Source of the DNA: Prostheceraeus crozeri | Taxonomy: Eukaryota; Platyhelminthes; Polycladida; Euryleptidae | Reading direction: 5' to 3' | Length of the DNA: 64,000 nucleotides | NCBI GenBank assembly: GCA_907163375.1 | Contig: CAJQUW010007545.1 | Location: 240,001-304,000, forward strand | Part shown: positions 21,286 to 32,200 of the stretch, in pieces | Position numbering within the stretch: the stretch's first letter is position 1 | Layout: each line of letters opens with the position of its first letter | Translations under genes and position numbers: made by a program | The notes under the pieces: model-generated | Seen by the model: only the letters and a program-made list of their open reading frames with translations | The model's database searches: none | What the model was told of the DNA's origin: nothing

Positions 21286-22878
21286 CTGTGAAATTAAAGA
21301 AATCAGTCGGAGATAAGTATACCAAATGGGGGTTTGAGGTGGCTTTTTGGTAATTGCACTTGTACGAGTACCTAGGTTATGATTTAGCAAATCAATTGTA
21401 TGATGACGACACTTCAAAAATTGTGTCAAGATTAAATGTAAATCCACAAACCCATCTAAGAGTAACAAAACACATAGTACTTAATCATTCTTTTATGTTT
21501 TCTCTTGAAGTTAAAGGGTCATATAAAACTTCATCTAGTCACTGAAATACACCCACTTATAATAGAAAAGCCCCAGGTTCCAGAGGGTGTGAAAAACCTC
21601 AAGTCTCTGGGGGTTAATTTCTTAAGTACTATGTAGTGAGCGGTACGCGGCAGAGATTCCGGCTGCCAAGTGGTACGCGATGGTTTGAGAAACAGTGACT
21701 TTAAGTGTTCAAAATTCAAAAATTCTCTTCTTTAAAATGTAATGACATCACTAGTATACCCAGAGGCGGAACCCCCTGCCGCTCCCCTGCTCCGAAAAGG
21801 TCGGTAAGTCATGGACACTGGGCACAGGTCGAGAAGTCACACAGATCTGTAGATTCTGTAATTACAGATCAATATTGAAAATGCACATATTTTGATTTTG
21901 GCGAGTTCATTCATTTCATAATGTAATTTATGGCGCGCCTCTCTAATTTCTCTTCAGAGCGGCGCATTTTAGAATGTAAACGCTTCTTAACTGATGATGA
22001 CGAATTTCTGAAGGCGATTATTAGCTAATTATCACATGCACATGATAGACATTTTGCGTGTCGTGGGAATGTCGCCCACGTCTAAAGCACCCAGTGGGAC
22101 TTTGGTCAAGAACTGCCAGAATTCTAAACTAAAATCGAAAATCCATTTAGTCATTTATCCATGTTGAGATAGTTCGCATATCTGATAAATCTGTCAGACA
22201 GGTCTACAAAGTTTCTATGGAATGGTTCATCACGCTTCATTGCACTCTTTAAAGACGATCACTAGAGAAAATAAACGCAGAAAGTTTGGTTGATATTCTT
22301 GACTTTCGAATAAAAAGGATAACAGTAATCGCTATCACCTTTGAAGAACAGCCATCACCTGAGACACACAACAGTTCTTGGTCTGCAGCTGCATTGGTTA
22401 TCGTTTGGATTAGTCTTGCTAGGTCGAATCAGTTCACATGGTTCCACGTCTTCCATATGTCACATTCGATCCTCTCCAAATGTGAGTGCTTTTAGACTAT
22501 TCACATACAAAGCCTACGAGGACCAAATGAGTCCTACTATTTACGATAGCACATTTTGTCATATTTTGACTACCATTGAATTTTGTAATTTTTATTTTCA
22601 TCGTTCATTCTAACATCTAATGACATTGAAAGGGCGTGAACTTTGCAGAAAAATTTTGGTCTTCTAATTTATATATTTTCAATTGCTTCCTTGCTTGTAA
22701 ATGAGGTATTAATTTCGCTCCATGAGGCACAACTAATCCAAAAATAATTTCATTTTAAGTTTTAATACCTCATTTAAAAAATTTCGCAATTGAACAGAGA
22801 TGGAAAATAGTGTAGTGAAACACAGTGTTCATTCTCAGAAATTGCCACATTTGACTAAAACACAAGCACATTTTTCAC
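21286..22878 (-). other. AIMP1: AIMP1 intron
   Basis: A 1.59-kb intron between two AIMP1 exons of matching phase. No gene is seen. A hairpin with 14-bp perfect arms (AAATGAGGTATTAA at 22699-22712 and its complement at 22762-22775) may mark a short inverted-repeat element. Confidence 0.7.
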
Positions 22879-23067
22879 CTTTCTTTGTCGGCGCAGCCTT
22901 CTCCTTCTTCGGTTCCTTCTTTGATTGTTGTCGCTCTTTCGATGCTTCTGGTTTTGTTTTTTCTCCCTTCTTTACTTCATTTTTAGCAGCATTAACAGGC
23001 TTGTTTGAAGGTGGTTGTTCTGCGGCTTTTTTAGCATGACTTTCATTTGGTAGAGGCACCTGCTGCA
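22879..23067 (-). CDS. AIMP1: AIMP1 exon: Lys-rich linker
   Basis: A 63-codon exon, starting after the acceptor TTTTCAG at 23068 and ending before a GTGAAA donor. It encodes QQVPLPNESHAKKAAEQ and then a Lys/Glu/Pro-rich stretch ending APTKK. In human AIMP1 the same position holds a lysine-rich linker between the N-terminal coiled coil and the OB domain. The first codon is completed by the T left by the upstream exon (IQHG-L-QQVPLP, human IQNG-V-KQIPFP). Confidence 0.9.
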
Positions 23068-23158
23068 CTGAAAATGAAAAAACGTCTTTTAAGATATTAT
23101 ATAGATTAGATAATCGACTACATCATCCGCCTCTATAAAGTACGAGCATTTAGCGAAC

Positions 23159-23166
23159 ACAAGCAT
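23159..23166. repeat. hAT target-site duplication, left copy
   Basis: ACAAGCAT, identical to 45858-45865. It stands directly before CAGGCGTCCCACTC, the left end of the hAT element. Confidence 0.9.
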
Positions 23167-24159
23167 CAGGCGTCCCACTCGGGCGCCGCGCCAAAATCGC
23201 GCAGGGCTCGACGAATCGCGCAGCATCCCCGTTAGATGTAACAATACTACTTATAACGTAAAATCTTTCAAAATTCAACGATATTTGAAAAATATGATCC
23301 ACGAAGTCACATTTACAGTGTACGAGTAAGTGTTGAAAGAAGCTACAAAATAGTTCTTTAACTATCAAATTAACACAATGTAAGATCAAAAATCTTGAGT
23401 GTGTACAGATTGTATACATATCCAAATTGAAGCTTTGTTAAGACATGAACGTATTGTGCATTTATGATAATTATTCAAGATTGTAGATGATACGAGTACA
23501 TGAACCAAATTAAAAAAAAGACTTATCAATTATGATGTTTGTTATTTGTATAAAAATATTATTCTGAAAACAATTGTTTTAGAAATAATAACAAAAACGT
23601 TATGAAAAACATATACCAATTACAAGCTGAACAAAATCTAAAAAATGTTTTCCAAATAACAACAAAAAACAAAACTTAGATGATTGTGCAAAATATGCAT
23701 GTAAAAAGAAAGCACATGTAGAAGTACTTGTAAAAGAATGATAACAACATCATCAACCAAAGCTATCGTTTTCTCCTTTGAAATGAAGATGGATATTCAG
23801 ATTCAATATTTACATGTAGAAACATAAAACAGTCATGATTCGAATGTTTCATTGTCATAAATAAATCCTAGACGACAATGAAAAACTGATTCGTTCAAAT
23901 CGTATTCAATGAATGGATGTATCATTTCGATCACTATGTTCATAAAAGTGATGATGTGGTCAGATATAAATACTCATTTGATAAAGCGGCGTGTATACAA
24001 TATTTTTTGTGTAAGCCGTAATTTCTGCAAATTTATCTTACACTTATGTATGCCTAATTACACTATAAACTGTGGGAACTGATTTGCACAACACTTCGTA
24101 AAAAGCTTTGGGAATGATAAAGATGTTATCAAGAAGAAAACAAGTATACTAAGAATCAC

Positions 24160-25399
24160 TCAAGACTTTTTAGCAATTTTGGGGATGTGAAGGTTGGCCA
24201 CTAATGTCGCAAACGCCCGTTTGACAGCTTTCGATAACAACTTTTCCTGGTCACTTTTGTTCAACCGCTTCTCTTCTTTTTCAATCATTGCCAGATCTTT
24301 CCCAGTTGTTTTCAACATTTCCTGTGCTGTTGTAATGGCTTTGCGCGCATCCTCTTTCTTTTTCTCTAACGTATTTTTCTTTCGTTCCAATTCTTCACGG
24401 GAACGCTTCATTTCTACTAAATGTCTTTTGGCTTCTTCGGTAACGACAATTTCCACCCTTCGCCTTTCTTCGAGGTCGCGTTGTTTCTTTTCCAGCTTCA
24501 GCCTCATTTGGTAAGATTGTCTTGCGTTGCGTCCTTTTTCAATCAAAGTGGAAGTCACTGGCATGTTATCCGCCCTCCACTTGAAAGCGTTCATCGTGGA
24601 CTTCGTTACAATGATGGAGTGTAGAGTCAACTCTTTCAAGCACGATCTCTCTGGTGTGAGGTTATTAGCCAACAGCTTTAGTATTCTCTCACTGTCTGCA
24701 TTGCCATGGGGCATACAAAGACCAACACAGGCAACTTTGTTCAAAAAACAATATTTCTTGTCTTCCTTCAGTTGCAACCAAAAACCAGTCAAACTTTCAG
24801 AGCTGTCTATACGTGACTGAATCTCTGGGTCGATCATAAACCGACGAACTTCAGTACACAAGCACGCGTGATCATCGATACTGATGACTGTCGGGAGTCT
24901 CTTTGCCACATTGAGAACGCGCTTCTCATACATCGGATCATTTCGACTTCCAGGTTGCAGAAAGGATAGTCCTCTGATCAAAGGTGCTTCGCTTTTACTT
25001 CCAATAGGGAAGTACTTCAGCATGGATTTGATGACTTGCATGTAAAAGTTTTTCACATCACAAAAAAGGCGTTTTTCTCACTTGTCTTCAGGTTTGTCAT
25101 AAGATTTTTGCACACAGTCCCGATTATAATTGCATCCTGATCTAAATGATTTGCCTCCTTTTCGTACTCAACTTCTGATATCTTCTTCCCTTCCATGCAT
25201 GGTGGAGAAAGAAATCGTACCATGACACTTGTGATGAGCTCTTCCATCTTTTCGTACAATAAATGTACGAACAGTCATTTGATTGAAACAGCAGCTGAAA
25301 CTCCTTGAACTCTTGTAGTACTCCTTGAAGGAAGTAGAGACGAATGAGCGTTGTGTCTAGCAAGAGCCGTTTGATACGATGAAATTGATTTTTACAATC
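24160..25399 (-). CDS. hAT transposase, C-terminal part
   Basis: This part continues the frame interrupted at 42341. After a linker (LYFLQGVLQEFKEF...) come SMLKYFPIGSKSEAPL and CMPHGNADSERILKLLANN, the hAT dimerisation region, where animal hATs have GNADSERIFS. A long Arg/Lys/Glu coiled coil then runs to the stop at 24160. The coiled-coil tail is unusual for hAT. Two frameshifts (near 25265 and 25058) break the reading. It lies downstream of the Polinton insertion, so it cannot be reached by normal transcription unless the Polinton is removed. Confidence 0.8.
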
Positions 25400-25405
25400 A
25401 ATGTC
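25400..25405. repeat. Polinton E2 target-site duplication, left copy
   Basis: AATGTC, identical to 42341-42346. It stands directly before AGTAGTAAGTAAAACTCC, the left end of E2. Six bases is the Polinton norm. Confidence 0.9.
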
Positions 25406-26060
25406 AGTAGTAAGTAAAACTCCACTTCTGGATAGCGCAAGATGGCCGCCGTCGCTGACGTCCCCCCCCCCTCTGGAACGGCAGAGTCTCGTGGTCGGCC
25501 GCCGTGGTGCTTCGAGTCTGACGTCCCCCCCCTCTGGAACGACAGAGTGTCGTGGTGGTCTTGGGCGACCGCCAGGTTTTGTCTTGAGGCTATAGTGTGT
25601 GATGTTTTTCGTGCAAACTGATGAATGTTGGGTTGAAAATGGGCTGTTTCGAGTGGAAGCAGTGCTCGGATGTGAAAACGGAGGCCAGATTCGGATTCAG
25701 CGTGAAATTCTGCATCGGTATGGTGAATTTGAACGCAATCGGAGAGAAAAAATTTTCGCTGACCTCCCCCCCCCTCGGGAGAGCTCGCTTCGATCTTGGC
25801 TTCCAGTGGACGGATTTTGTCGTGCCATAGCTCGTTCGAAAGCTAAGAGTGAGACAAATTCACTGAAAGAATCGGCTTGTTCATATCTGTCTTCGTTTAG
25901 ATGTGAGACGCCATTTAAGATTTTAGGTCGGAGCTCACCTGAAAAAATCCTAAGTGTCAGAGTGGCTTTGTATGGGTAAAATTTTGAAAATTTTCCAAAG
26001 TGTGGCATTTCGACCTGGGACCGTCACCAAAACATTTTTCATAAAATTTCGCTGACCCCC
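25406..26060 (+). repeat. E2 terminal inverted repeat, left arm
   Basis: It pairs with 41684-42340 with few differences. From the outside it reads AGTAGTAAG, then ATAGCGCAAGATGGCCGCC, two units of CTGACGTCC(C)n-TCTGGAACG(A/G)CAGAG, a GGCGACCGCCAGGTTTTG stretch, and a 330-bp unit with another C-run box. Inward of 26060, to about 26450, partial copies of the same units continue but the two arms no longer match in order. Confidence 0.9.
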
Positions 26061-26640
26061 TCCCCCCGACAGCGATCTTCTAACTTTGGTTCTAGTGGAC
26101 GGATTTTGTCTTACAGCTACTCGTTTGAAAGAGGAGAAAAAAGTGCTGGACGACATTTTTTGCCGCGAGTCAATCGGACCAACCGTTCAAAAGTTAGAGC
26201 TGTTACAAGATTTTAGGTCGGAGCTCACCTGAAAAAATCCTAAGTGTCAGAGTGACTTTGTATGGGCAAAATTTTGAAAATTTTCCAAAGTGTGGCATTT
26301 CGACCTGGGACCGTCACCAAAACATTTTTCATCAAATTTCTCTGAACGAGGGGGGGAGGTCAGTGAAATTTGATGAAAAATGTTTTGGTAAAGGTCCCAG
26401 GTCGAAATTCGGAAGTTTTAAATTTTTCAAAATTTTCACCACACTGGAGCTCTCACACTTAGGAATTTTTTCACTTGTGGCATGTTACATGGACATGTGC
26501 TGACGGACCAACTTCCCGTGGTCATATGAGAATGGTTCAGGTGTCATATGATAGAGAATGATGAGACGAATCGTTTGCAACAAACCGCATGTCGCTACGA
26601 TGAATACTTTCGGAGATAGAGCCATTTTAAGTTTTCTTCC

Positions 26641-27274
26641 GAGCATATATAAACCCCCGACAACGTAAGTCTGATCACTTCATCGAAAGACGAGGTAAGC
26701 GACGGTCGTCGCTCTGAGCTCCCGATATCGGGTGTTTCAAAGGACTCTATCTTTTGTAGTAGGCAAGCTATCTTCTTACTTCAAAGTTTGTATGATAGAG
26801 TTTGATAGTGTCTTTACTACTGATAAAATTTTTTAAAAGTAGTATGAGTAGTAAAATGCGGAATTTTTTAAAAATTCTTAATTTTCAGTTTTTTCAAAGT
26901 TTTAACATGTAGACTAAGGTTTTCAAGTATGCTGAGTTCAAATCTATCAGATTTGAAATTTAACTATGTCTAAGGCAGCTTTGAGGGGTTAGATCCCAGC
27001 TACTGATCACTACCTTTGACTCGGCGTTCCTGTTACCACTTCGGGGCAGTGACAATGATGTCTTCAGCTGTAAAGAGCGGGTATCGGGGAAGATCTCTCA
27101 CTTCCCTAGTGATCAGTACATGGCCTTCGGGCTGTCGACGGGATCGAGTGCCACTCACTACACTCAAATCTATCATTCCTGACTAAGTGTAATGCTTTAG
27201 GAATATGACTGTACTACATGATTCCAAACTTATACAAATTTCATTATCTTACAGCTAACGATAAAATCTCAGGC
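26641..27274 (+). promoter_or_regulatory. Promoter and spliced leader of the E2 zinc-finger/coiled-coil gene
   Basis: TATATAAA lies at 26646-26653, followed about 40 nt later by CGAG-GTAAGC (a donor at 26695). CAG acceptors stand at 27252-27254 and 27270-27272, just before the ATG at 27275. The 550 bp between would be a 5' intron. A TATA box directly inside the terminal repeat is in keeping with an early gene. Confidence 0.45.
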
Positions 27275-28279
27275 ATGGCTAATGATAAGAACAGAAAATA
27301 TCATATCAAAATGTGTACATGTGAGCGAATAAATCGCAGTGCGGACGCCAAGGCGCATGTCAAGAAGGCGGGCACCGGCCACATGATTATCTTGAATAGG
27401 GTTGCGTGTGTGAAGTGTAGAGTGCTGAAGGGTGATGAGGATGAGGCGCGTTTCTACAGAGTGCATGCTGACTGTAGTGGTGGTTTAGTGAGTGACTTGA
27501 GATTTACGCAGTTGATTGTGGAAGAGAGGGAGCGAATGTTGGCGATCGAGCGAGAGGGTAAGGTTGAGAATGTTGTTGAGAATGATGAGTTGGCGAGAGC
27601 GGTTGCGTCGTTGGAGGCTGAGATTGAGCGAAAGAGAGTGCTTGAGAGTGATGATGAGGATGATGTGGATTTAGATAGGGAGCGTGTGAGGAAGTTGAGC
27701 TCTTCGTCGTCGGAGGTGTCAAACATTGTCATCACCGACCCCCCGAAGAGCTCATCTTCCCCAAAAGTGAAGAGTGGTGGGATTCGTGTGCAGTCGGCGA
27801 GGTGGTTGAAGGATGAAGAGAAGAGGCATGTTTCGCAGCAGATGGCGCATGATTTGTTGGTGAATAAGTATGAGAGTTTGAAGAAAGTGAAGGATGAAGT
27901 CGTGAAGGAGTTGGATGAGTTGAAAAAGAAGGAACTGAAGTCGAAGGAGGTAGCGGATGAGAATATTAGAATGAGGCGTAGTGTGACTGATTTGAAGAAT
28001 AAGACGCGAGAGTTGGAAGAGAAGAATGATGAGTGTGAGAAGAGGGCGAGTGCTGCGGAGAGAAGAATGAGAGATGCAGAAGCGAAGTTTGAGGAGATGA
28101 TGAAGGAGATGAGTGTGTTGAGAGCGAGGAATGTTGAGTTGGAGAGGACTGTGGCTGGGCGGGGTGATGAGAGGCAGGCGTATGAGAACTTGGAGCGCAT
28201 GAGGGATGAGTGGGAACGTGTGAATGAGGATCGTTTGTTTGAATTTCACATCCCTATTCGGGATAATCATTCGGGATAA
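27275..28279 (+). CDS. Zinc-finger plus coiled-coil protein of E2 (TIR-proximal)
   Basis: 334 residues from ATG 27275 (MANDKNRKYHIKMCTCERI). Earlier Mets lie within the presumed intron. The N-terminus carries CxC (CTC), CxxC (CVKC) and HxxC (HADC), spaced as in the E1 protein at 15738-17179. Residues about 90-320 are one long Glu/Lys/Arg coiled coil (ASLEAEIERKRVLE, KKKELKSKEVADENIRM, AERRMRDAEAKFEEMM and so on). It ends shortly after EFHIPIRDN, which matches LHLPI in E1, so the E1 C-terminal region is absent. The family is not recognised. A DNA-binding scaffold or replication accessory is one guess. The large antisense frames here are coiled-coil shadows. Confidence 0.65.
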   Translation: MANDKNRKYHIKMCTCERINRSADAKAHVKKAGTGHMIILNRVACVKCRVLKGDEDEARFYRVHADCSGGLVSDLRFTQLIVEERERMLAIEREGKVENVVENDELARAVASLEAEIERKRVLESDDEDDVDLDRERVRKLSSSSSEVSNIVITDPPKSSSSPKVKSGGIRVQSARWLKDEEKRHVSQQMAHDLLVNKYESLKKVKDEVVKELDELKKKELKSKEVADENIRMRRSVTDLKNKTRELEEKNDECEKRASAAERRMRDAEAKFEEMMKEMSVLRARNVELERTVAGRGDERQAYENLERMRDEWERVNEDRLFEFHIPIRDNHSG

Positions 28280-28363
28280 TCATAATACATGGTTAAATCA
28301 TCCACTGAAGCCCCGTTCAAGTAAGTCAGTATGAAAGCAAAGATAATATGAAATAAAAATTTA

Positions 28364-28760
28364 TTATGGCATGTATTTCAAAAGGTCTTCATCGTCAATA
28401 TCGTCCCAGAGTCTGGCTTCACATAGATAACAAAAACAGTTCACTTGCTTTAATCGTTCTTCCACTGCGAGCCTCACTTTGTCAATATACTCCCACTCCG
28501 CCATAGTTCGTGGCTGGGAGTTAGGGGTGTACCACTCCCATAATTGGTGGAGGAACTTGGTGCTGGTGATCTCCATCACATCGTCAGTATCGTACTGGAG
28601 ATACTTCCACCTCACGCCTGTTAAGTCGGGACACTCCTTCTCACATACACTCTTCGTTGTCCGCTGGTAATAACACCTTCTCTACCTTCGTTGGAGCGTT
28701 TGGTGTTGAGGATGGAGAAGAGAACTTTGTGTTTGGTGTTGTCGGAGGGCTTGTCATGTT
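28364..28760 (-). CDS. Small acidic CxxC protein, E2 copy (fossil)
   Basis: The C-terminal about 84 residues (28364-28615) match the E1 protein at 14746-15195 with only about four changes, including the cysteine cluster CFCYLC and the acidic tail. The Pro/Ser-rich start is recognisable up to about 28760 but the gene is broken (about one break). It is divergent from the polymerase remnant, as in E1. Confidence 0.6.
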
Positions 28761-29014
28761 GACTGTGAATAATAACTTTGAAATGTTTTCTAATTCTTAA
28801 GTATCAACAAGCAACCAATCAGAATGAACAGCCAATGAATGATGAATATGAAAGTATATATGTAAAGTGACATTCGTGTCATTTCACTCTGTCTTTGTGA
28901 CATATAAGTGAAGTGTTCTCTGACGAATTCTATATTTGAGGCGTACAAGTAAACTGCTCTCTCGTGAAGTCTCTATCTTGTTGAAGTATCAACCTTAAAC
29001 TCGATTTCGTTGAA
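28761..29014. promoter_or_regulatory. Divergent promoter (E2)
   Basis: CCAAT boxes stand at 28815-28819 and 28832-28836, and TATATAT at 28855-28861, facing the polymerase start. The leader ends in ATG-GTAAGT at 29015-29020. It is nearly identical to the E1 promoter. Confidence 0.6.
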
Positions 29015-30499
29015 ATGGTAAGTTGAAAATTTCTTCACTCATCTCCCTCAAACGTGTGGCTAATAGCATCTTCCTCAATTTCAGGCATCAACTTCATCAC
29101 CAACGCCCTCCCTTCTCGAGGAAAGTTTAGAGTTGTTGAGTCAAAGTAGGTTGTAACAATACACTGAGACTTGAACAGAGGTGATAGAATGATTTCTCTT
29201 TCAGGTGATGTGAGTTCCACCTCAGGACTCTCGCGACAAGGCAACGAGTGGGAATGTGCCGACTGCGGACATATGTTTACAAGGAAGCACAGTCTCCTTC
29301 GACACATCAAACAACGTGTGTGTCAACGCAAAGCGGCGTCAATCTCCGGAGGTGAAGTTGATTCTGACGATGACATCTCCTTTCCTTGCGATTTGTGCCC
29401 TCTTTCTTTTGATAGTCACTTTCAGCGATCTTCGCACAGACTTCAACACACGCATGCAAATGATCACTACACCAACGGTACCTCTACCATCTCCCTCATT
29501 AATGTTTCATATAATAATTTAGTACGCGACTACTGCATGGAGTCCAATACTCAAATAGTAGATTTTCCTAAGTGGCTCCTTCAAAATTCTAACATTATCG
29601 AAGCGCTCTTCAACAATTTAGACAATTTTAGAATGAAGGCGCTCATCTACCTTAAACTAAAATATATTAAGATAGATTTTCAAACGGGTCAAGTGACGGA
29701 GAGAATACAGTTTCATGTTCCTTCCTCTTCCGCAACTGAAGTTGTAGACTGCGAGTCTTGGCTAAATTTTCACATTCAATGTTTAAAATCAAATGTAGAT
29801 AAATTCAATCAACGCGACAGCGCTCTTATCAGAAGTTGAGTTGTGCAAACCCATCTATATTGGGCAAGCCGTTTTAGATTATTCCAAGCTTGAAATATAG
29901 CAACTCTTCTACAAAATATTAAAACCATGCCCTCTCGTAAAAGAGGTTCGCTTGCTGGGTGGTGATACAGATAGTTTCTTTTTAGGAATTACCACTCAAA
30001 AAGATTTAAATTTTAATGAAGTAGGCAGGTCATTAGAAAAAATTTCGACACATCTAACTACAATCCCACTCATCCACTCTACTCCATACAGAATAAAGCC
30101 AAACTTGGTTGTTTTAAGGATGAAACAGCAGGAAAGGAAATAGATGAAATGATTCTCCTCCGTCCTAAAATGTATTCCATGAAATTAAAAGAATGTGCAG
30201 ATAGTATTAAGCGTGCTAAAGGTATATCAAAATCCATTGTTCACAAAATGAAACATCGGTCCTATAAGAAGGCCTATAAAAATAAAACTATAACGTTTGT
30301 CAATATGACAATCTTAAAATCTCAAGTTCATACTGTGAAAACGTACACGTTCAAGAAACGAGCACTTTCAGCATGGGAAGATAAGAGGTGTTGGATAGGA
30401 CATAACACATCTCTTCCACATGGACATCCTGACACAAACATACCACCACCCAAAAGAATAAAACTCACGCTACCACATTCAGGAGATGTATTGACATAA
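29015..30499 (+). CDS. polB: DNA polymerase B remnant (E2, fossil)
   Basis: The start codon with its 67-nt intron (29018-29084) and the N-terminal zinc fingers (ECADCGHMFTRK..., CDLCPLSF...) are present. So is the C-terminal part with motif C (GGDTDSFF near 29957) and the conserved tail up to about RALSAWED. Much of the central region found in E1 is not there. It is broken, with several breaks, and cannot be an active polymerase. It converges on the capsid-associated genes. Confidence 0.85.
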
Positions 30500-30678
30500 T
30501 CAACTTTAACTCAGTATTTTGATGTTGCTTTTTGTAGATATACATGGCTGTTTTATGTATCGCATGAAATCGTTTCTTCCTTGTGAATATATGCCTACAG
30601 TTAGCTCATTCCCCCTATATCTGTGAAAAGACTTTTTCATATACATATTTTTATTTCAATAAACATATCACAATGACT
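30500..30678. other. Spacer between polymerase and capsid-associated genes (E2)
   Basis: A short intergenic stretch with ATTTTTATTTCAATAAA-type signals near 30645-30665. It serves as a 3' end for one or both converging genes. Confidence 0.35.
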
Positions 30679-32199
30679 TCACTTTGTTTTCCGAAACACT
30701 AAAGTTACGAGGGATTTAGTATCTTTCACATGGATGCACTCTTGTAAACCATTGGTAATTTTGATAGCAATAGAGGGTATAGTTTGTTTGACGACGGGAT
30801 GATAGAAAATAGATTCAAACATCTTCTCGACTATTCCATATGAAGCGTCTTTATCATGAATGATATCACGTAAAATGTATTCTTTTTTCTCACCAACAGA
30901 AATAGGTAGAATCAAATCACTTTGAATGTAAAGGTGCTGTTCATGTTTATCAAGTGTCATTGGTGTTTCTATACCAATCGTATGCGCAGCAGCAAACACA
31001 GTTTGTAGCATTGCAAAACCAAAGAGTTTTTTCAAATTTTTACTCAATTGACATTGAATGTCATCACCCAGTTTCAGAACAACGCGTTGATTTTCAATTG
31101 AAAACGAAATGTGGTGTGTCTTTACATCATATTTACTTTTCATCACATGCTTCAACTTCTGTTGTATATAAGGATTTACTACATGAATGAAGCTTTCAAC
31201 TGTATGATACAGACGCGGCATTATATTGATAGCAACTTTAGATTCTTCATAAGACTGGTAAATTTTCTTGATGCGATCGCCATAGATGTCCACCCACCAT
31301 TCATCATTAAATGAATCAGCTTTAGTGTGATATTCATGAGAACCATAAATCACACCGCTTCCAATAATAGGTGTATAATGTCTTACAAAATGACGCAAGG
31401 TTGGAGAGAAATAAACTGTAAGTTTGTCATTATATTTCTGAATAACCAACTTATTTTTGTCCGCCATAATTTTCTCTCCATACTTCTTACCCACAGTCTC
31501 ATTCCATCGTTTTACTAACTCAATAAGTGATAAAGGTTGAACACCACGCTTTTTCAAAATGATGCGTTCTTCACATTCTACAACATCTTCATCAAATATT
31601 TTAAATCTATAATGAAATTTGTTGATTCGATTTGAATAAACTTTTTTAACATTTGCAGTAGCAATTGACGTTAGATGTAGTCCATGGCCAAAACCGAGAT
31701 GTGGATAGAATTCATTATCCAACCTCAGTGTAAGACCTTTAGTAAAAGAATGAAAGCGGAGGAACTGTCTCCCACTCCTATGATAGATAGTAAACTCATA
31801 AGTTTTCTGATTTTTATTCTTCATGATGGAAGTATTACCACTGTTGAATGCCTTAATAATTTTCTCATTCCCTAATGGTTCATAAGAATCTGATTTTATC
31901 TGAATCCATTCATAGTTCCACTTTCCATCTGATGTTAAATTGTATGGGAACTGGAATGCATTATTCATCGTTATTCCATCATGGGTGCGAGGAGTCAATA
32001 TCATTTCTTCCAAATCATTCACATTCTGAATATTGCTATCATAGCAAATACTAGAAACGCCAACCTCCCATTCACCTTCTAAATGTAGTGGGCGATTTAA
32101 TTCTACTCGATAGTCTGATGGTTTATTTTTGGGAAATTTATTCATAGAAGCATTACTGGGTAAGTAGATTAGAAACGAGTCCTTATTTTCACTTTCCAT
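30679..32199 (-). CDS. Polinton capsid-associated-type protein B (E2)
   Basis: 506 residues from ATG 32199, open to the end, with about ten differences from the E1 copy. The N-terminal module ends in the same GEWEVGV sequence. Coupling to the upstream gene (TAATATG) is conserved. The frame itself looks whole. The role is as for the E1 copy: probably a virion protein, exact place unknown. Confidence 0.75.
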   Translation of the reverse strand: MESENKDSFLIYLPSNASMNKFPKNKPSDYRVELNRPLHLEGEWEVGVSSICYDSNIQNVNDLEEMILTPRTHDGITMNNAFQFPYNLTSDGKWNYEWIQIKSDSYEPLGNEKIIKAFNSGNTSIMKNKNQKTYEFTIYHRSGRQFLRFHSFTKGLTLRLDNEFYPHLGFGHGLHLTSIATANVKKVYSNRINKFHYRFKIFDEDVVECEERIILKKRGVQPLSLIELVKRWNETVGKKYGEKIMADKNKLVIQKYNDKLTVYFSPTLRHFVRHYTPIIGSGVIYGSHEYHTKADSFNDEWWVDIYGDRIKKIYQSYEESKVAINIMPRLYHTVESFIHVVNPYIQQKLKHVMKSKYDVKTHHISFSIENQRVVLKLGDDIQCQLSKNLKKLFGFAMLQTVFAAAHTIGIETPMTLDKHEQHLYIQSDLILPISVGEKKEYILRDIIHDKDASYGIVEKMFESIFYHPVVKQTIPSIAIKITNGLQECIHVKDTKSLVTLVFRKTK

Positions 32200-32200
32200 A

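Noticed and set aside
27454-28270. Two long antisense frames (Ser/Phe-rich and Leu/His-rich)
   Set aside because: They are shadows of the Glu/Lys coiled coil on the plus strand.
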